The position numbers were made by a program, and so were the translations under genes. Of a DNA stretch of 64,000 nucleotides, positions 12,794 to 24,231 are shown piece after piece. The stretch is from positions 7,733,321-7,797,320 of the forward strand of contig OZ025242.1 in NCBI GenBank assembly GCA_964019155.1. The letters run 5' to 3'. The DNA comes from Osedax fenrisi (taxonomy: Eukaryota; Annelida; Polychaeta; Sabellida; Siboglinidae). Under the pieces are notes generated by a model, which worked only from the letters and a program-made list of their open reading frames with translations, ran no database searches and was not told where the DNA came from. Each line of letters begins with the position of its first letter. Positions within the stretch are counted from its first letter, which is position 1.

Positions 12794-12835
<42 letters not shown>

Positions 12836-12838
<3 letters not shown>

Positions 12839-13066
12839 CAATGAAATATATACAACAATTGATCTCAAGTGGGAACCTGAAATACTAATATTGTTTGTCA
12901 TTATTATTTTATTTATTAATTTCCTTATGGTTTATTCTATTTTATTTTATTATTATTAATGGTATTTATTGTTTTACCTAATGTATTAGTTGTATTCTAT
13001 ATATACACTTTTGAGAAATCATTTATGATTTATTTAAATAAACTTTCAATCAATCAATCAATCAAT
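12836..13066 (+). mobile_element. LINE 3'-end fragment with (CAAT)n tail
   Basis: Its reverse complement aligns with the 3' end of the LINE at 17963-19885 and with 29697-29900: shared blocks include the sequence around ggtttattctattttatttt, acacttttgagaaatc and atttaaataaactttcaatc, closing with four CAAT units. Short tandem 3' tails of this type are a hallmark of CR1/L2-like LINEs. Confidence 0.75.
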
Positions 13067-13069
13067 ATA

Positions 13070-13097
13070 TATATATAATATAAGTTGTATATTAATG

Positions 13098-13141
<44 letters not shown>

Positions 13142-13205
13142 AGTTGTATATTAATGTATTATATATATATAATATAAGTTGTATATTGATGTATTATATA
13201 TATAA
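13070..13205. repeat. Three-unit AT-rich tandem repeat
   Basis: The unit taatataagttgtatattaatg-tattatata occurs three times with intervening (AT)n expansion. Confidence 0.7.
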
Positions 13206-13357
13206 TATTAGAGTATGTATTATACTATACCGTAATGGTAATTATGCATAGTTATTTATGAAGTGGTGTATACACATAGGAGAAAAACAAACATAATAAG
13301 ATATAGGGTTACGGGTCGCAATCACTCATTGCTGAGTCATCATTGCTGAGTCATAAC

Positions 13358-13512
13358 TCTCACACACACTCTCACACACACACTCTCACACACACACTCA
13401 TGAGCACACACACACTGTCTCGCACACACACACACATATACTCACACACACACACACATACTCACACACACACACTCACACACACACACATACTCACACA
13501 TACACATCTCGA
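13358..13512. repeat. (CA)n-rich compound microsatellite
   Basis: Runs of CACACA interrupted by CTCT, CTCA and ATACTCA. Confidence 0.95.
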
Positions 13513-13918
13513 TGCAACTATTATACACACTATATCATCAATAACTATGATAGTTCATAGTCAAGGCCAGATATATCTTTGGGTATTTATAAATAAAAGA
13601 TAGGGATTTACTGTTTTACTAAATAGTTTAAATTTTGAGATCGTATACAAGAATACAAGAATTACTAAATCTGTATTCGACAACTAATATTTATGCAGTG
13701 CGGTACTTTATATCAGTAAATTACAAATATACGATAATGAATAGTAAATATGTTTATATAAACGATTGAGAACAAAACAACTTCTTAGCAGGATGATTGC
13801 AGAGAATAGCTACGTTACAGTTAGTCTCCCTGGTAATCATGCTATTGTATTCGTCAGCATCTCCTCTGGCATCGACTACCTGCATTCCTCAAACCACCTC
13901 GTCTACTATCTTCAAATA

Positions 13919-14045
13919 CAAACTAAAGAGTTACATCCTTGTTCACGATATCTGAACCTAAGATATATTCGTTATCGCCACGCTTATACACTTGTCCGTA
14001 CTAATTATTACTTCAATTACTTAAAAGTAATTGAAGTAATAATTA
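13919..14045. repeat. Palindrome-bearing repeat, copy 2
   Basis: 13919-13952 resembles 1914-1946 (actaaag-gttac-tccttgttcacgatatc versus actaaagaagtacctccttgttcatgatatc). It is followed at 14002-14045 by a perfect palindrome with 21-bp arms and a 2-nt centre. The palindrome arms differ in sequence from those at 1947-2057. An ORF across this block (13766-14077) is probably fortuitous. Confidence 0.7.
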
Positions 14046-14049
14046 TTGT

Positions 14050-15370
14050 TTCTATTATTGTCTACTTTTATAATTAAATTAGTATTAAAATAAAATCATA
14101 ATCTATCTGGGATATATTTGGGGGGGGATCAATGGGTGCATAGGGGGAACATGCCCTCCCCAGCCCCAGATTAAATCCAAAGACTTTTTTATAACATTAA
14201 ATATCTGGTGTATAATCTCAGTTTATTATTATATAAATATATATATATAGTTTTGAATTTGGCCCCCCTTAACCCTTGACAAATTCATGGAGCAAGCCCT
14301 GATATTTATATTTGGAAAATTATAGATATTACACCCCCTCCAAACCTCGTATAGATAATAGAACCGTCCATTATATCTAATATGGTATTATGTGTCGCAC
14401 GCTACACAGCCATATATAACCGTCACGCTTCAATGCTTAAACACGAAGGACTACATGTAAAGTATGATTTAGCGGTTTAGGGCGCTCAACTATTAACTAT
14501 TAATAAATATACAAAAGCCTTCGGGAGTACAGCCGACTAACTGCAATGATGCATATAGTTTAACTATAGTCGATATCAAATTATCAAGTATTATATTACT
14601 AAAAGCGTAATCTTTACTCGATTATACTTTTTATATAAACTCATTCTTTATACAATGTAAACACGTAAGATTTATATACATACTATTTTATATACAGTGA
14701 TTCGTAATCTATTGTAGAATACATCATTTACTATATATTCCGATATTACGTTGATATCATTAGCGCTCTCTATAGGTACTCACTATAAGCACATTATAGT
14801 TTACAAATTGTTTGCCTTTAGTCGTAATACAGCGGTTGGGGATATAATATATAAGAGTTGGGAGGTGGAATGTTACATAATCAGATCAACCGAGTCTGAA
14901 CCTTTGTTTAAACGTAAAGTATATCATTATTTTATTTCTTTATAACTGCATTATTTAATATTGTTCTTGTTCTTGTTATTGTTCTTATTTTTTATGTTCA
15001 AATTGTTATTTCCTTCATTATTATTATATTATATAACGCCGATAAACATATGATGTTTAGTAGTCAATAAACTATTTAATAATAATAATAATAATTGGGG
15101 GGAATTTAGACCAGGCACGTATATTACTAGAGTGAAGAGAGAAAGATGACATGGTTAAGAAGAGAGAATTTGTGTAGCGAGTAATCATACGTGTAGGGGA
15201 GATGTGTAAATAAGACAGCTAATATCGGGGAGGGGTTATAGTAGAGGGGCTATGAATAATGGCTGCGTGTATAGGGTGAGAAGTGTCTACATAGAACTAG
15301 GCATCAAGTAGGCGGCAATAGTTATCAGTAATCTTAATGTGTAGCATTATTATAATATATATGAATATAT
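14050..15370. other. AT-rich sequence; probable decayed DNA transposon
   Basis: Around 14116-14340 there are G-rich and C-rich blocks (ggggggggatcaatggg; ggccccccttaacccttgac; ggagcaagccctg) like the decayed ends of an inverted-repeat element, but no clean TIR or target duplication. No gene seen. Confidence 0.35.
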
Positions 15371-15375
15371 AATTA

Positions 15376-15378
<3 letters not shown>

Positions 15379-15436
<58 letters not shown>

Positions 15437-15500
15437 TTATATATTATATATACATCGATATATATACATATGTATATATATGTATATATATATAAAGAAA
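15379..15500. repeat. (AT)n array
   Basis: Long TA dinucleotide run degenerating into TATATACATA units. Confidence 0.9.
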
Positions 15501-15508
15501 TAATAATC

Positions 15509-15650
15509 ATGGCGATCGATGATCACGATCTTGATCATTGTATTGACGGTGATCATTAATAAATGATCTTGATTGACGATCTTCATAAAACGATGGTTGC
15601 CTATCACTGGTGATAATTAATTTATTATTCTTAGAATATCGTAATGGGAC
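15509..15650 (-). CDS. Possible terminal exon, Arg/Asp-rich tail
   Basis: Minus-strand frame open to TGA at 15509-15507 and coding SDRQPSFYEDRQSRSF then NDHRQYNDQDRDHRSP. The R/D-S dipeptides resemble tails of splicing-related proteins, and an acceptor (acaatacaag, near 15650) is available. No homologue is recognised, composition is AT-rich and the block is short, so this may be chance. Confidence 0.3.
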
Positions 15651-15739
15651 TTGTATTGTTATATATAATAATAATAATATATTCAATATAATATTTTTGC
15701 TGATCTGATTGTACACATGTACCTAATAATTATATATAT

Positions 15740-17290
15740 TATGCGCTACCTGTAATCATAATTTATATATTTTAATATATTTATTATCCATGTATTTCTA
15801 ATTTATTATTCACGTAATAAATATAATAAAAAATATATAGTGTACAATTAAAATAACGAGGTGTGCGAGTCGAAAAAAAGGTGCGCTATTTGGAGTAAAT
15901 AAATATGCATATATATATATATATATATGCATATTAAATATTGTGGTTAGTAAAGTAAAAATAAATTGTGCATTTAAATATAATAATTATTACATAATTT
16001 GTATTATCGTAAAAATATCACCGAATACAGATCAATGCACAATATAGTGAGTATATTGAATATACTTGACTTATGACTCAACAGTCAACAGAGTAACTCG
16101 CAGTCGAATGTACTACATGTACTTCGATGACTATGTGCCTATGATGACATGTACGCATCGCACATAATTATATTAACCTAATTCTGATATGAATACCGAT
16201 GTTTCACTGCACAATGTATACAATATATATATATATATCCTATATATATATATTATAATATGCTACATAAAGTCACAGTGTGATAATCATACAGTATGCG
16301 TAATTAATTATCAAATTTACACTTGCATGAAATACGATAAAATACTTATTCACGTATTAAATTTAAACAAGTATACTTGACGTATTTGTAATTGTCCAGG
16401 TTTTTGTTATAAATGCGCACGCAATTTAGTGGCCTATATTGAATATAATAATTATTATAATAATAATTTAATTATTATATAATAATATCATTAAACACTA
16501 TTAATGTAACTCTATGTCATCGGCACTTTCTATTGTTCGATTACGCGCGACATCACACATTAGGTACAATGATATTAATATACGTGAATATCTAAATATT
16601 TCAAAGTTCAAGTTGGGCGTGCCTATAGGCCTACATGCCTATATATGATATAGGCTATATGTATCAATCAAAAGTAAATATTACGCTCTATTACAAATTC
16701 AAATAAAACTACGAGTAAAATCGATTTCGATATAATATATGTATAAAATATATACACAAATGTTTGGGTTTAGATTTAGTTTTGGGTTTATATATATATA
16801 CATTTATATATATACATTTTGATTGACACATATACTATATATGTAACATATACTCAGTGGTGGGCAGGATTAATGAATAGAAGATCTGAATCGAGAAAAG
16901 GATCGTATAAGAGAATAAATCGCCGATTCACGAAAAAAAAAAGATAGGTACACATCACTATATGAATCACCATATAGTATATGATATACTATATTATATA
17001 ATATATCGGCGGCCAACTTCGGCATAATCTTTAATACATACGAACTATCTACAGATACGATACGTGATATTAAGCTTTCGAAATATATGTAATTGACATC
17101 GATCGAGAAACTTTTTTAAATATGCGCGAAACTTTTATTTCCAAAATATTAAGTTTTTAATTCTCAATAAATTACATTTTCCAGTAAAAATACCTTACAA
17201 ATATTGTATAATTATAAATATAAATATCTAAAATTATAATATTAATTATTCTATAGTAAACTATTATCAATTAAATACTAATACGTCATA
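15740..17290. other. AT-rich sequence, no gene seen
   Basis: (AT)n runs near 15905-15930 and 16790-16830. A short segment at about 16856-16960 begins agtggtgggc and ends acacatcact, which could be worn hAT-like ends; not strong enough to call. Confidence 0.4.
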
Positions 17291-17298
17291 TTTATAAT

Positions 17299-17436
17299 TT
17301 AAACCTTTTTTTTCATCTTTTTCATAAGTTTTTTTTGTCGTTTTTTCTCTTTTTTTTCACGCTTTTTATAATCATCATCACTAGAACTACTAGAACTACT
17401 GCTGCTTGAACTACTACTACTACTATGTTTGCCCAT
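17299..17436 (-). CDS. Small Ser-tract / Lys-rich ORF (45 aa)
   Basis: Minus strand ATG (17436) to TAA (17301-17299). It begins MGKH, continues with a 15-serine tract written with mixed AGT, TCA, AGC and TCT codons, then DDDYKKREKKEKKRQ and a Lys-rich end. Mixed synonymous serine codons suggest selection on the protein rather than a trinucleotide expansion. The acidic patch then basic tail is like small nuclear proteins. No domain recognised; an extra exon after AAAAAG at the end is possible because the stop sits in a GTTTAA context. Confidence 0.55.
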   Translation of the reverse strand: MGKHSSSSSSSSSSSSSSSDDDYKKREKKEKKRQKKLMKKMKKKV

Positions 17437-17909
17437 AATTTATTATATAATAAGTATTTGTTTACTTCCTAATAAAATACTTTTTAGATATATGATTAAT
17501 ACAGATATTTCAAAATTAATGACCAATAACAAACTACATTAAATTGTATTATCTTTGTTAACTTATTATTAGTGATAAAATCAAATTCCATAGACATAGA
17601 ATTAGAACAAAATTCTATAGAATTTTTATATATATACATATATGTAAAATTCTAATTCTAAAAAAGATCATAATAATCCATAGAGTAGGTCCTATATATG
17701 GTAGATATTGTCTATATCATATAGATAGAACTTATCACATAAAATCTATATATTTGATATATATCATAGAAGTCCTATATATATATATATATATTCTAGA
17801 ATAATATAGATATTAGGTATAAATCAATATAAATGGGTCTAAATATAAATACTATCTATATTATTCTAGAATTGTATTGTTTTATTCTTATACGTCGTCT
17901 ACGTATAAA

Positions 17910-17911
<2 letters not shown>

Positions 17912-17958
<47 letters not shown>

Positions 17959-17961
17959 ATA
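17912..17961. repeat. (AT)n array at LINE 3' end
   Basis: About 50 bp of TA repeats directly beside the (TTGA)n tail of the neighbouring LINE. Confidence 0.9.
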
Positions 17962-17962
17962 T

Positions 17963-19885
17963 TGATTGATTGATTGAAAGTTTATTTAAACACTAAAATA
18001 AATCATAAATGATTTCTCAAAAGTGTATATATAGAATATAAATAATAAAAGTAAGTAAAACAATAAATACAATTAATAGTAATAACATAAAATAGAATAA
18101 ACCGTAAGGAAATTAATAAATATAATATTAGTATATACTAATAATGTAATATAATATTACAGGTTGCCACCTGAGATCAATTTTTGTGTATATTTCCTAG
18201 AGGTTATATGAGGTCTTGATATTTCATGCATGTTTTATGCGATTTTATGGATCTAATATAGGGTGGGAGGTAATTAAATAGTTGTGGACCAATATAACTC
18301 AGTGCACGAGTATGCATTGTTGAGGGACGGAGAATAGGGGTATATAGAAGATGAGATGCAAGGTTTCTAAGAGATGGAAAGGAAGGTCTTTATACTAGAG
18401 AAGCATACATATAAGAGGGGAAATTTGAAGTATATTGATGAATGAACAATAGATAGTATGCGATAAGCAGAGCGTTTATTAAATGGGAACTATTGAGGTA
18501 AGTGTTGGTATGAGGAAGTAGAGGAATGGTCTCGAATACGTAGGTTATATGTTGTACGGATTAATGAACGAATAACTCGATTTAGGGGAGAAATAGAGGA
18601 TAATGGAAGATTGATGAGGAGTGAGGAACAGTATACTGTTTATTGATTATAATCTAAAAAATATAAAAAAAATACGTGAAGGACAAGGTAAGTAACTAGA
18701 GTTTTAGTAAGAGATACAGTAATTGTTTTTTCTAATTCTAAATAGATGATAATTTGCAGATTTAATGATGACAGTAATACGAGGAATGAAGGACAGAGTA
18801 GGAAAAGTATAGGAAAAGTATTCTATAGAATCAAAAAGTACACCTACGTTGGATGCAGTTGGAGACGGAGATATTACAATATTTTCAATAAGAAAAGTAG
18901 AAAAGTAAGTTGGTGATGGAGAAAGATTCAACAATGTAGTTTTGGAGGTATTAAGGAGAATATTATTAGAAATAAGCCATTTTGTAATGTCATTAGCACT
19001 ATTGGATAGTTTATTATTGAGACCTGGTGATGAATTAGTTGGAAGGAACATATATAGTTGTATGTCATCTGCATATAGATGGTAATAGATATTTGAATAT
19101 TTAGATATTATGGATGGTAGTGACCCACTACTAGTGGAGTAGTATACTAGTATACTAGTGTACTAGTGGATATAAATAAATAAATAAAAGTGAAGGACCG
19201 AGTACTGATCCCTGGGAACACTATATTTCATAGAAGAAGGGGAAGACAAATAATTATATATTTTTACACTGCTACTACGGTAAGATATATATGAAATAAA
19301 CTATTAGAGGGTAATGTATCTAACTCCAAGCAGTTGTAGACGGGTCAGTAGAATTTAGTGATCAAGCTTATCGAAAGTATTGGATATGTCCAGCATTAGG
19401 TTTACTAGTTGACAGAAATGTGTAGTATGAAGGGTAGAAGTGATGACATCAATTACGTTTAGTAGTGCTGTTTTGTGGAGTGTCCTCGGCGAAAACCACT
19501 TTGTTGAGGAATATGGAGATTATTGGCGGTTAAATAGGAGATTAGTTGATGAGAAACAATATTTTCCAAAATTTTACTCACCAAAGAAGCTGAGAAATTA
19601 GGCGATAATTGAGAAGTGATTCGGGATCGAGTGAAGGTTTTTTAATAATCGGAATTGTAATTGCTTGTTTAAAAATAGAAGGGACAGTAACGGAATTTAG
19701 GGAATATGAGATGATGTTGGACATAGATAATGGGAGTAAAGTTTTAAAATAGATAGAGGAACAGGATTGGAGGGAGATATCGAAGTGGACACGTGTAGTA
19801 GTTTAGATATGAGAGATATATGTGGCGGACGACAACAACTTAAGAAAGCAGATATAGGTAAAATAAGAATTATATGTATATATAT
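17963..19885 (-). mobile_element. CR1/L2-like LINE, reverse transcriptase remnant and 3' end
   Basis: Reading on the minus strand from the right: LDISNTFDKLDH near 19390 (RT motif LDLS.AFD..DH), QGSVLGPSLLF near 19210, and HLYADDIQLYMF near 19075-19040, the catalytic YADD motif. Then 19051-18704 is open with KWLISNNILLNTSKT and NVGVLFDS (RT thumb-side motifs), and the element ends at the left with a (TTGA)n tail at 17963, complementary to the CAAT tail at 13066. Frameshifts and stops: inactive. The Ty3/gypsy element lies a few bases upstream of its visible 5' limit. Confidence 0.8.
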
Positions 19886-19889
19886 ATAT

Positions 19890-20139
19890 GTTATATGCGC
19901 TACGCTTGTTTTATATATCTAATATAGATGTTTAAGTACTGACTGTATTTCTAGAAGTGACTTGTTGAATTTAGGATATGACTTTTATCAAATCATTCAT
20001 GCATATTATCTCGATAAGCTTTAGCTTCTACAAAAACCCTGGTGCAAACCTAAATCTGATATCAACAATGGAAACAGGAATTCATATGATACGCTACAGT
20101 GCACACACTTGTATAATACTAATAATATACCTTACAACA
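19890..20139 (-). repeat. 3' LTR (250 bp)
   Basis: Starts TGTTATATGCG and ends CTTACAACA in plus orientation (TG...CA boundaries). It carries a 55-bp segment (about 20009-20063) missing from the other LTR. Confidence 0.9.
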
Positions 20140-20309
20140 TCCACCCACTACCTAAGAAAAATAGTGACCACACTATTTGTTTATAAAAAACATTATATAT
20201 ATATTTTTTTTTTTTTTTTTTTTTTTTAACAAAATTACTACCCATAATATATATGCCATTACCTAAAAGTATAACCTACACAACCCTAAACTATAACTAA
20301 AACTAAACC
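20140..20309 (-). other. 3' untranslated part and purine tract of the element
   Basis: Directly before the 3' LTR the minus strand reads ggtagtgggtgga, a short purine-rich tract. Further upstream is a run of about 23 A (minus strand; T on plus at 20204-20226). Confidence 0.55.
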
Positions 20310-22913
20310 TTAATCCTTGGTTACTCTTAAATTGATCCTATTTTCCACCCTACATGTCTGGCCAAATTTAATTTTATAGGCAGAAGTACCTTTAACTCTA
20401 CCTTCAACTTCCCATTTTTCCTCACCCCAAATATTTTCTAATTTCCGTCTACCTAATTTACGTTTTTTTATTCTAACTATAGTCCCAGCCTCTAATTCGT
20501 CTTCTTTCTTTTTGTCATTTATTTTTTTTCTAGTTAATTCTATTCTATGTTTTACTTTACTGCCGATTTCTCCCATTTTCTGCTTCGTCTCCCATAACCA
20601 ATCACAGTCCGTGCCTCTCCCATACCTCTCTAATCTTAAATCCACTGGTAATTTTTCTTCACGTCCAAACATTAAAAAAAATGGAGAAAACCCTGTTGTC
20701 GCATGAGGCATAATATTATACGCATGAATCATTTTGGGTAAATGAATCCGCCATTTGGACTTTTCTTCCGTACACAAAACTCTTAATAAATTAATAATAG
20801 ATCTATTCATGCGTTCGCATTGTCCATTACCTTCTGGATGATAAGGACTAGTCCTACTTTGGTTAATATTAAATAACTTACATATTTCCCTAACTACTTC
20901 CGCTTGAAAATTACGTCCTTGGTCGGTATGTATTCTCTCCAGAGTCCCATAACAATAGATCCACTCATTCATTAATATCTTAGCTACCGTAATTGCTAAC
21001 TGATTTCTAGTAGGAATAGCTCTAGTAAACTTAGTATATGAATCGGTCATTACTAATATACTCTCTCTTCCATCTGAGGATTTATCAATATTAACGAAGT
21101 CTAGAAACACTAACTCCAATGGTCTAGTTGCACCTAAATATCCCATATCTATTTTAGGATTTCTACCCCCTCCCTTAGATACTTGACATATTTCGCACTT
21201 ATCTATATACTCCTTAATATCTCTATATCTACCTACCCAGGTATACTTTAGACTGATTCTCGCTACCGTTCTATCTATACCCTGGTGACCATTGGCATCG
21301 TGTACCCCTTGTAAGATCTCCCTAATTAACTCACGTGGAACTACCAATACCTTATCACCATTTTTCCTATTCTTATATAGAACTCCTTCTTCTATTATGT
21401 AGTTATCATTATTTATTGACCCACTTTCTAAATGTTTTATTATCTCTTTTAACCTATGCTCCTCCATTTGCATCTCCCTTATCTTCCCTTCCTCTATGCC
21501 TGCTATTATACTAATATCATTGATCTCTAGATCATCCTCATATAATCTTTTGAAATCATCCCCTTCTACCTCATTATTCTCCTCACATCTCCTAGATAAC
21601 GCATCTGCTACTATATTTGTACTACCTGTTCTATATTTAAAACGTATTGGAAATGGCGCTAGTCTTGATACCCACCTCTGCTCTAAAGCTGTTAACTGTT
21701 TCTTATTTTCTATACACGCTACAGCGCTATTATCTGTAAATATTGTACACTGTTTAGCCCCCATTAAGTAATGTTTAAATTTATCAGTTACCGCCCATAC
21801 TACGGCAAGAAACTCTAGTTTCTTAGCCGAGTAATTAGCTTGATTTTCTTCTCCTGCCTTTAATGATCTACTAGCATATGCAATTACCTTCCTCTCCCCA
21901 TCTATCACCTGGCTAAGAACAGCACCTAAACCAATATGTGATGCATCTGTCTCTAATATGAATGCTTCCTCGAATCTAGGTAATGCTAATATTGGTGCAC
22001 TACTTAACTTATCTTTTATCTTCTGCATCGCTCTTTCACAGTCATCATCCCACTTAATATTTACCCGTCTACTCATTCTCTTACTTATACTACCTACCCC
22101 TGCCTCAGATTTCGTTAATTTTAATAATGGATGTACAATCTTAGTATATCCTTCTATAAACCTACGATAATATGATCCTACACCCAAGAATGACCTTAAC
22201 TCCTTCAAGTTCTTTGGCCTTTTCCACTCTATTATCGTCTTAATATTATCCGGTATCGTTCCTATCCCTTTATCTGATATCTTAAAGCCTAGAAAATGTA
22301 TTTCATTTATAAATAATCTACATTTCCCTGTATTTAACTGAAATCCAGCTTCTTCCAACCTCATCATTACAACTTCAATATGTCCTAAATGTTCCTTCCA
22401 TGTCTTAGAATAAACTAATATATCATCTAAATAACATACTACAAATTTATATATCTCTGATCTAAATAAGTTTGATATTACTCTCTGAAATGTAGCTGGA
22501 GCATTGGTTAAACCAAATGGCATTCTAGTAAACTCGTAGAGTCCCCACGGGGAACTGAATGCTGTTTTAAATTGATCCTCTTTTACTATTTTTATCTGGT
22601 GATATGCTGACTTTAAATCGAAAGACGAAAATACTTTAGCTCCCCCTAGTGCCTCTAATGAATCATCTATCCTAGGAATTGGATATGCATCCTTAATAGT
22701 CTTATTATTCAGCTGCCTATAGTCTACACATAATCTAATTTCTCCTGTACCCTTTTTTACTACCACTAGTGGACTTGCATATTCACTATTGGACTTAACT
22801 ATTACCCCTCCCATCTCCCACTTAACAATCTGATTCTTCACTGCCTCTACCTGGGAAGGTATTATTCGTCTATAAGGTTGAGCGACCGGTATTTTGTCTA
22901 TTGTCAATCCCAT
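20310..22913 (-). CDS. pol: Pol: reverse transcriptase, RNase H, integrase
   Basis: 867 residues, uninterrupted. RT from residue 15 or so (DYRQLN near 65, FSSFDLKSAYHQI near 95, catalytic YLDD 161-164); RNase H with ETDAS at 321-325 and FTDNSA near 392; integrase zinc finger H538, H543, C573, C576; catalytic triad D605, D664, E700 with the 35-residue spacing of DD35E integrases; a basic C-terminal part with WEVEGRVKG. The frame is shifted by -1 relative to protease and overlaps its end by 10 nt; no slippery heptamer is seen there. The ATG at 22913 is probably not a natural start. Confidence 0.95.
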   Translation of the reverse strand: MGLTIDKIPVAQPYRRIIPSQVEAVKNQIVKWEMGGVIVKSNSEYASPLVVVKKGTGEIRLCVDYRQLNNKTIKDAYPIPRIDDSLEALGGAKVFSSFDLKSAYHQIKIVKEDQFKTAFSSPWGLYEFTRMPFGLTNAPATFQRVISNLFRSEIYKFVVCYLDDILVYSKTWKEHLGHIEVVMMRLEEAGFQLNTGKCRLFINEIHFLGFKISDKGIGTIPDNIKTIIEWKRPKNLKELRSFLGVGSYYRRFIEGYTKIVHPLLKLTKSEAGVGSISKRMSRRVNIKWDDDCERAMQKIKDKLSSAPILALPRFEEAFILETDASHIGLGAVLSQVIDGERKVIAYASRSLKAGEENQANYSAKKLEFLAVVWAVTDKFKHYLMGAKQCTIFTDNSAVACIENKKQLTALEQRWVSRLAPFPIRFKYRTGSTNIVADALSRRCEENNEVEGDDFKRLYEDDLEINDISIIAGIEEGKIREMQMEEHRLKEIIKHLESGSINNDNYIIEEGVLYKNRKNGDKVLVVPRELIREILQGVHDANGHQGIDRTVARISLKYTWVGRYRDIKEYIDKCEICQVSKGGGRNPKIDMGYLGATRPLELVFLDFVNIDKSSDGRESILVMTDSYTKFTRAIPTRNQLAITVAKILMNEWIYCYGTLERIHTDQGRNFQAEVVREICKLFNINQSRTSPYHPEGNGQCERMNRSIINLLRVLCTEEKSKWRIHLPKMIHAYNIMPHATTGFSPFFLMFGREEKLPVDLRLERYGRGTDCDWLWETKQKMGEIGSKVKHRIELTRKKINDKKKEDELEAGTIVRIKKRKLGRRKLENIWGEEKWEVEGRVKGTSAYKIKFGQTCRVENRINLRVTKD

Positions 22914-23277
22914 ATATACAATCCCTTAATATTAGTTACTATGAAACCTACCTTCTCACTCTTCTTACCCCATAATATAATATCCGTTATTACTTGTCCC
23001 CTATAGTCTAATTTAGTGCCATTTGCTGTTTTTAAATCAACTTTTGGGTTTACAGGTATTACTTTCAAGTCTAATGACCTTACCATCCCCTCTGATATCA
23101 CTGAAACCTGACTACCTGTATCTATTAAACATTCAACTACCATCCGATTTATTACTACCTTTTCCCTAGGACATCTTCCTATTAACCTATTATTATTACC
23201 TATTTCCTTTGTACCCCCCTTTATTTTCCAGGCATTCGCCCCTTTCCTAGTTGCCTGATCTACTGGAAAGGTTGGCG
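22904..23277 (-). CDS. pro: Aspartic protease region
   Basis: The frame entered by the -1 shift is open from the heptamer to TGA at 22906-22904. It holds the retropepsin active-site motif LIDTGSQVSVIS, processed from the gag-pro product in family members. The usual C-terminal ILG motif is not evident; the frame ends soon after, where the pol frame starts. The internal ATG at 23143 is not needed for expression. Confidence 0.8.
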
Positions 23278-23284
23278 GTTTAAA
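23229..23284 (-). promoter_or_regulatory. -1 ribosomal frameshift signal (heptamer plus pseudoknot)
   Basis: Minus strand: T TTA AAC at 23284-23278, correctly placed on gag codons AAT TTA AAC. After a 6-nt spacer come CCTTTCC (23271-23265) pairing with GGAAAGG (23247-23241). In the loop, CAGGCA (23257-23252) pairs with TGCCTG (23234-23229) downstream, giving an H-type pseudoknot. A further CGCC/GGCG pairing can extend stem 1. Slipping back one base enters exactly the protease frame, which is open from just upstream. The gag stop TAG lies inside loop 1. Confidence 0.85.
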
Positions 23285-24038
23285 TTCCTATTCCTACACC
23301 ATCTACTAGTATGCCCTTCCCCTCCACATGTAAAACATCTAACTCTGTCTGTCCAGTTACCTCTTAATCTACCTTCCAACTCAGTATTCCTCCTCTCTAA
23401 TATTTGTATACGTTCCTCCAACCTACTACCATCATTCCCTCTATTAGTTACTTCACCTATTACTTTATTAGTTTCTATCTTATAGCATATACCACCCTCC
23501 TTCACATTACTCATAGATTCAAACTCCCTCGCCATTGAGCGTATTTCAGAAAAAAAAAATTTTTCCCTGATATTAATAAATATCGCCGTAATTCGCAGTC
23601 AAATACATTTGTTTTGAATGAATCTGTCATTAGCCCCTCCCACCCATCTACATCCTCTTTCAAACTTAACCCTAATTTTAATATAGCATCTATAAACATA
23701 GTAATATTCTCCCCTTCTCGTTGTTTCCTATCAACTAAATCATGTAACCTCTCACCCCGTGACCTCCTACTACTACATCTCTCCCTTAAACTATTAAATA
23801 TATGCTCTTTATTTAAAAGTTTATTGCCTAACATTGATAATTCTAATTTTGCACCACCTCTTATATGATATAAAATATACCCTGCCGCATCCTCACCCTT
23901 ATGCCCCAATAAATCTACACATTCCTCAGCTCTTGCAATCCACTCACCAGCATCTGTACCCTCATTAAAATAATCTAGTTTAACATATGCTAAATATTTC
24001 TTAGCAGGTCTACCTACTGGCTTACTATCTTCTCCCAT
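23260..24038 (-). CDS. gag: gag, frame broken once
   Basis: Opens at a true ATG (24038). The first 175-residue frame has a gag-like body with WIARAEECVDLLG and FDCELRRYLL. The second frame (23535-23260) carries one CCHC zinc knuckle, CFTCGGEGHTSRWC, for RNA binding. The two frames meet at a homopolymer at 23549-23563 (five A then ten T on the minus strand), so a run-length change explains the break; a sequencing error is equally possible. The gag stop is TAG at 23262-23260, just past a -1 frameshift signal leading into protease. Confidence 0.8.
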
Positions 24039-24212
24039 ATCTTCTATATCCCTCTTATAACTATGTTTAATTACGTAAATAAACTAAAAATATTATTTTA
24101 AAAATAATATTTTATTATACAAGTGTATGCAAAGTAACAATATCAATACACAAACCCGTTATCCTATGTTGTATTTCAATTTCTTCCTCTAGCCACTGGT
24201 CCTAGTCAGCAC

Positions 24213-24230
24213 TGGATACCGCTGTCACCA
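24213..24230 (-). promoter_or_regulatory. Primer-binding site
   Basis: One base after the 5' LTR the minus strand reads TGGTGACAGCGGTATCCA. It starts with TGG, complementary to tRNA 3' CCA. I cannot assign the tRNA with confidence. Confidence 0.65.
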
Positions 24231-24231
24231 A

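Noticed and set aside
13343..13603. His/Thr-rich ORF
   Set aside because: Translation of a (CA)n microsatellite.
13766..14077. 103-codon ORF with LPGNHAIVFVSISSG
   Set aside because: Runs into a perfect palindrome and a dispersed repeat, begins at a non-ATG codon, and has no recognisable domain.
20512..22170. Plus-strand ORFs inside the gypsy pol gene
   Set aside because: Antisense shadows of pol.
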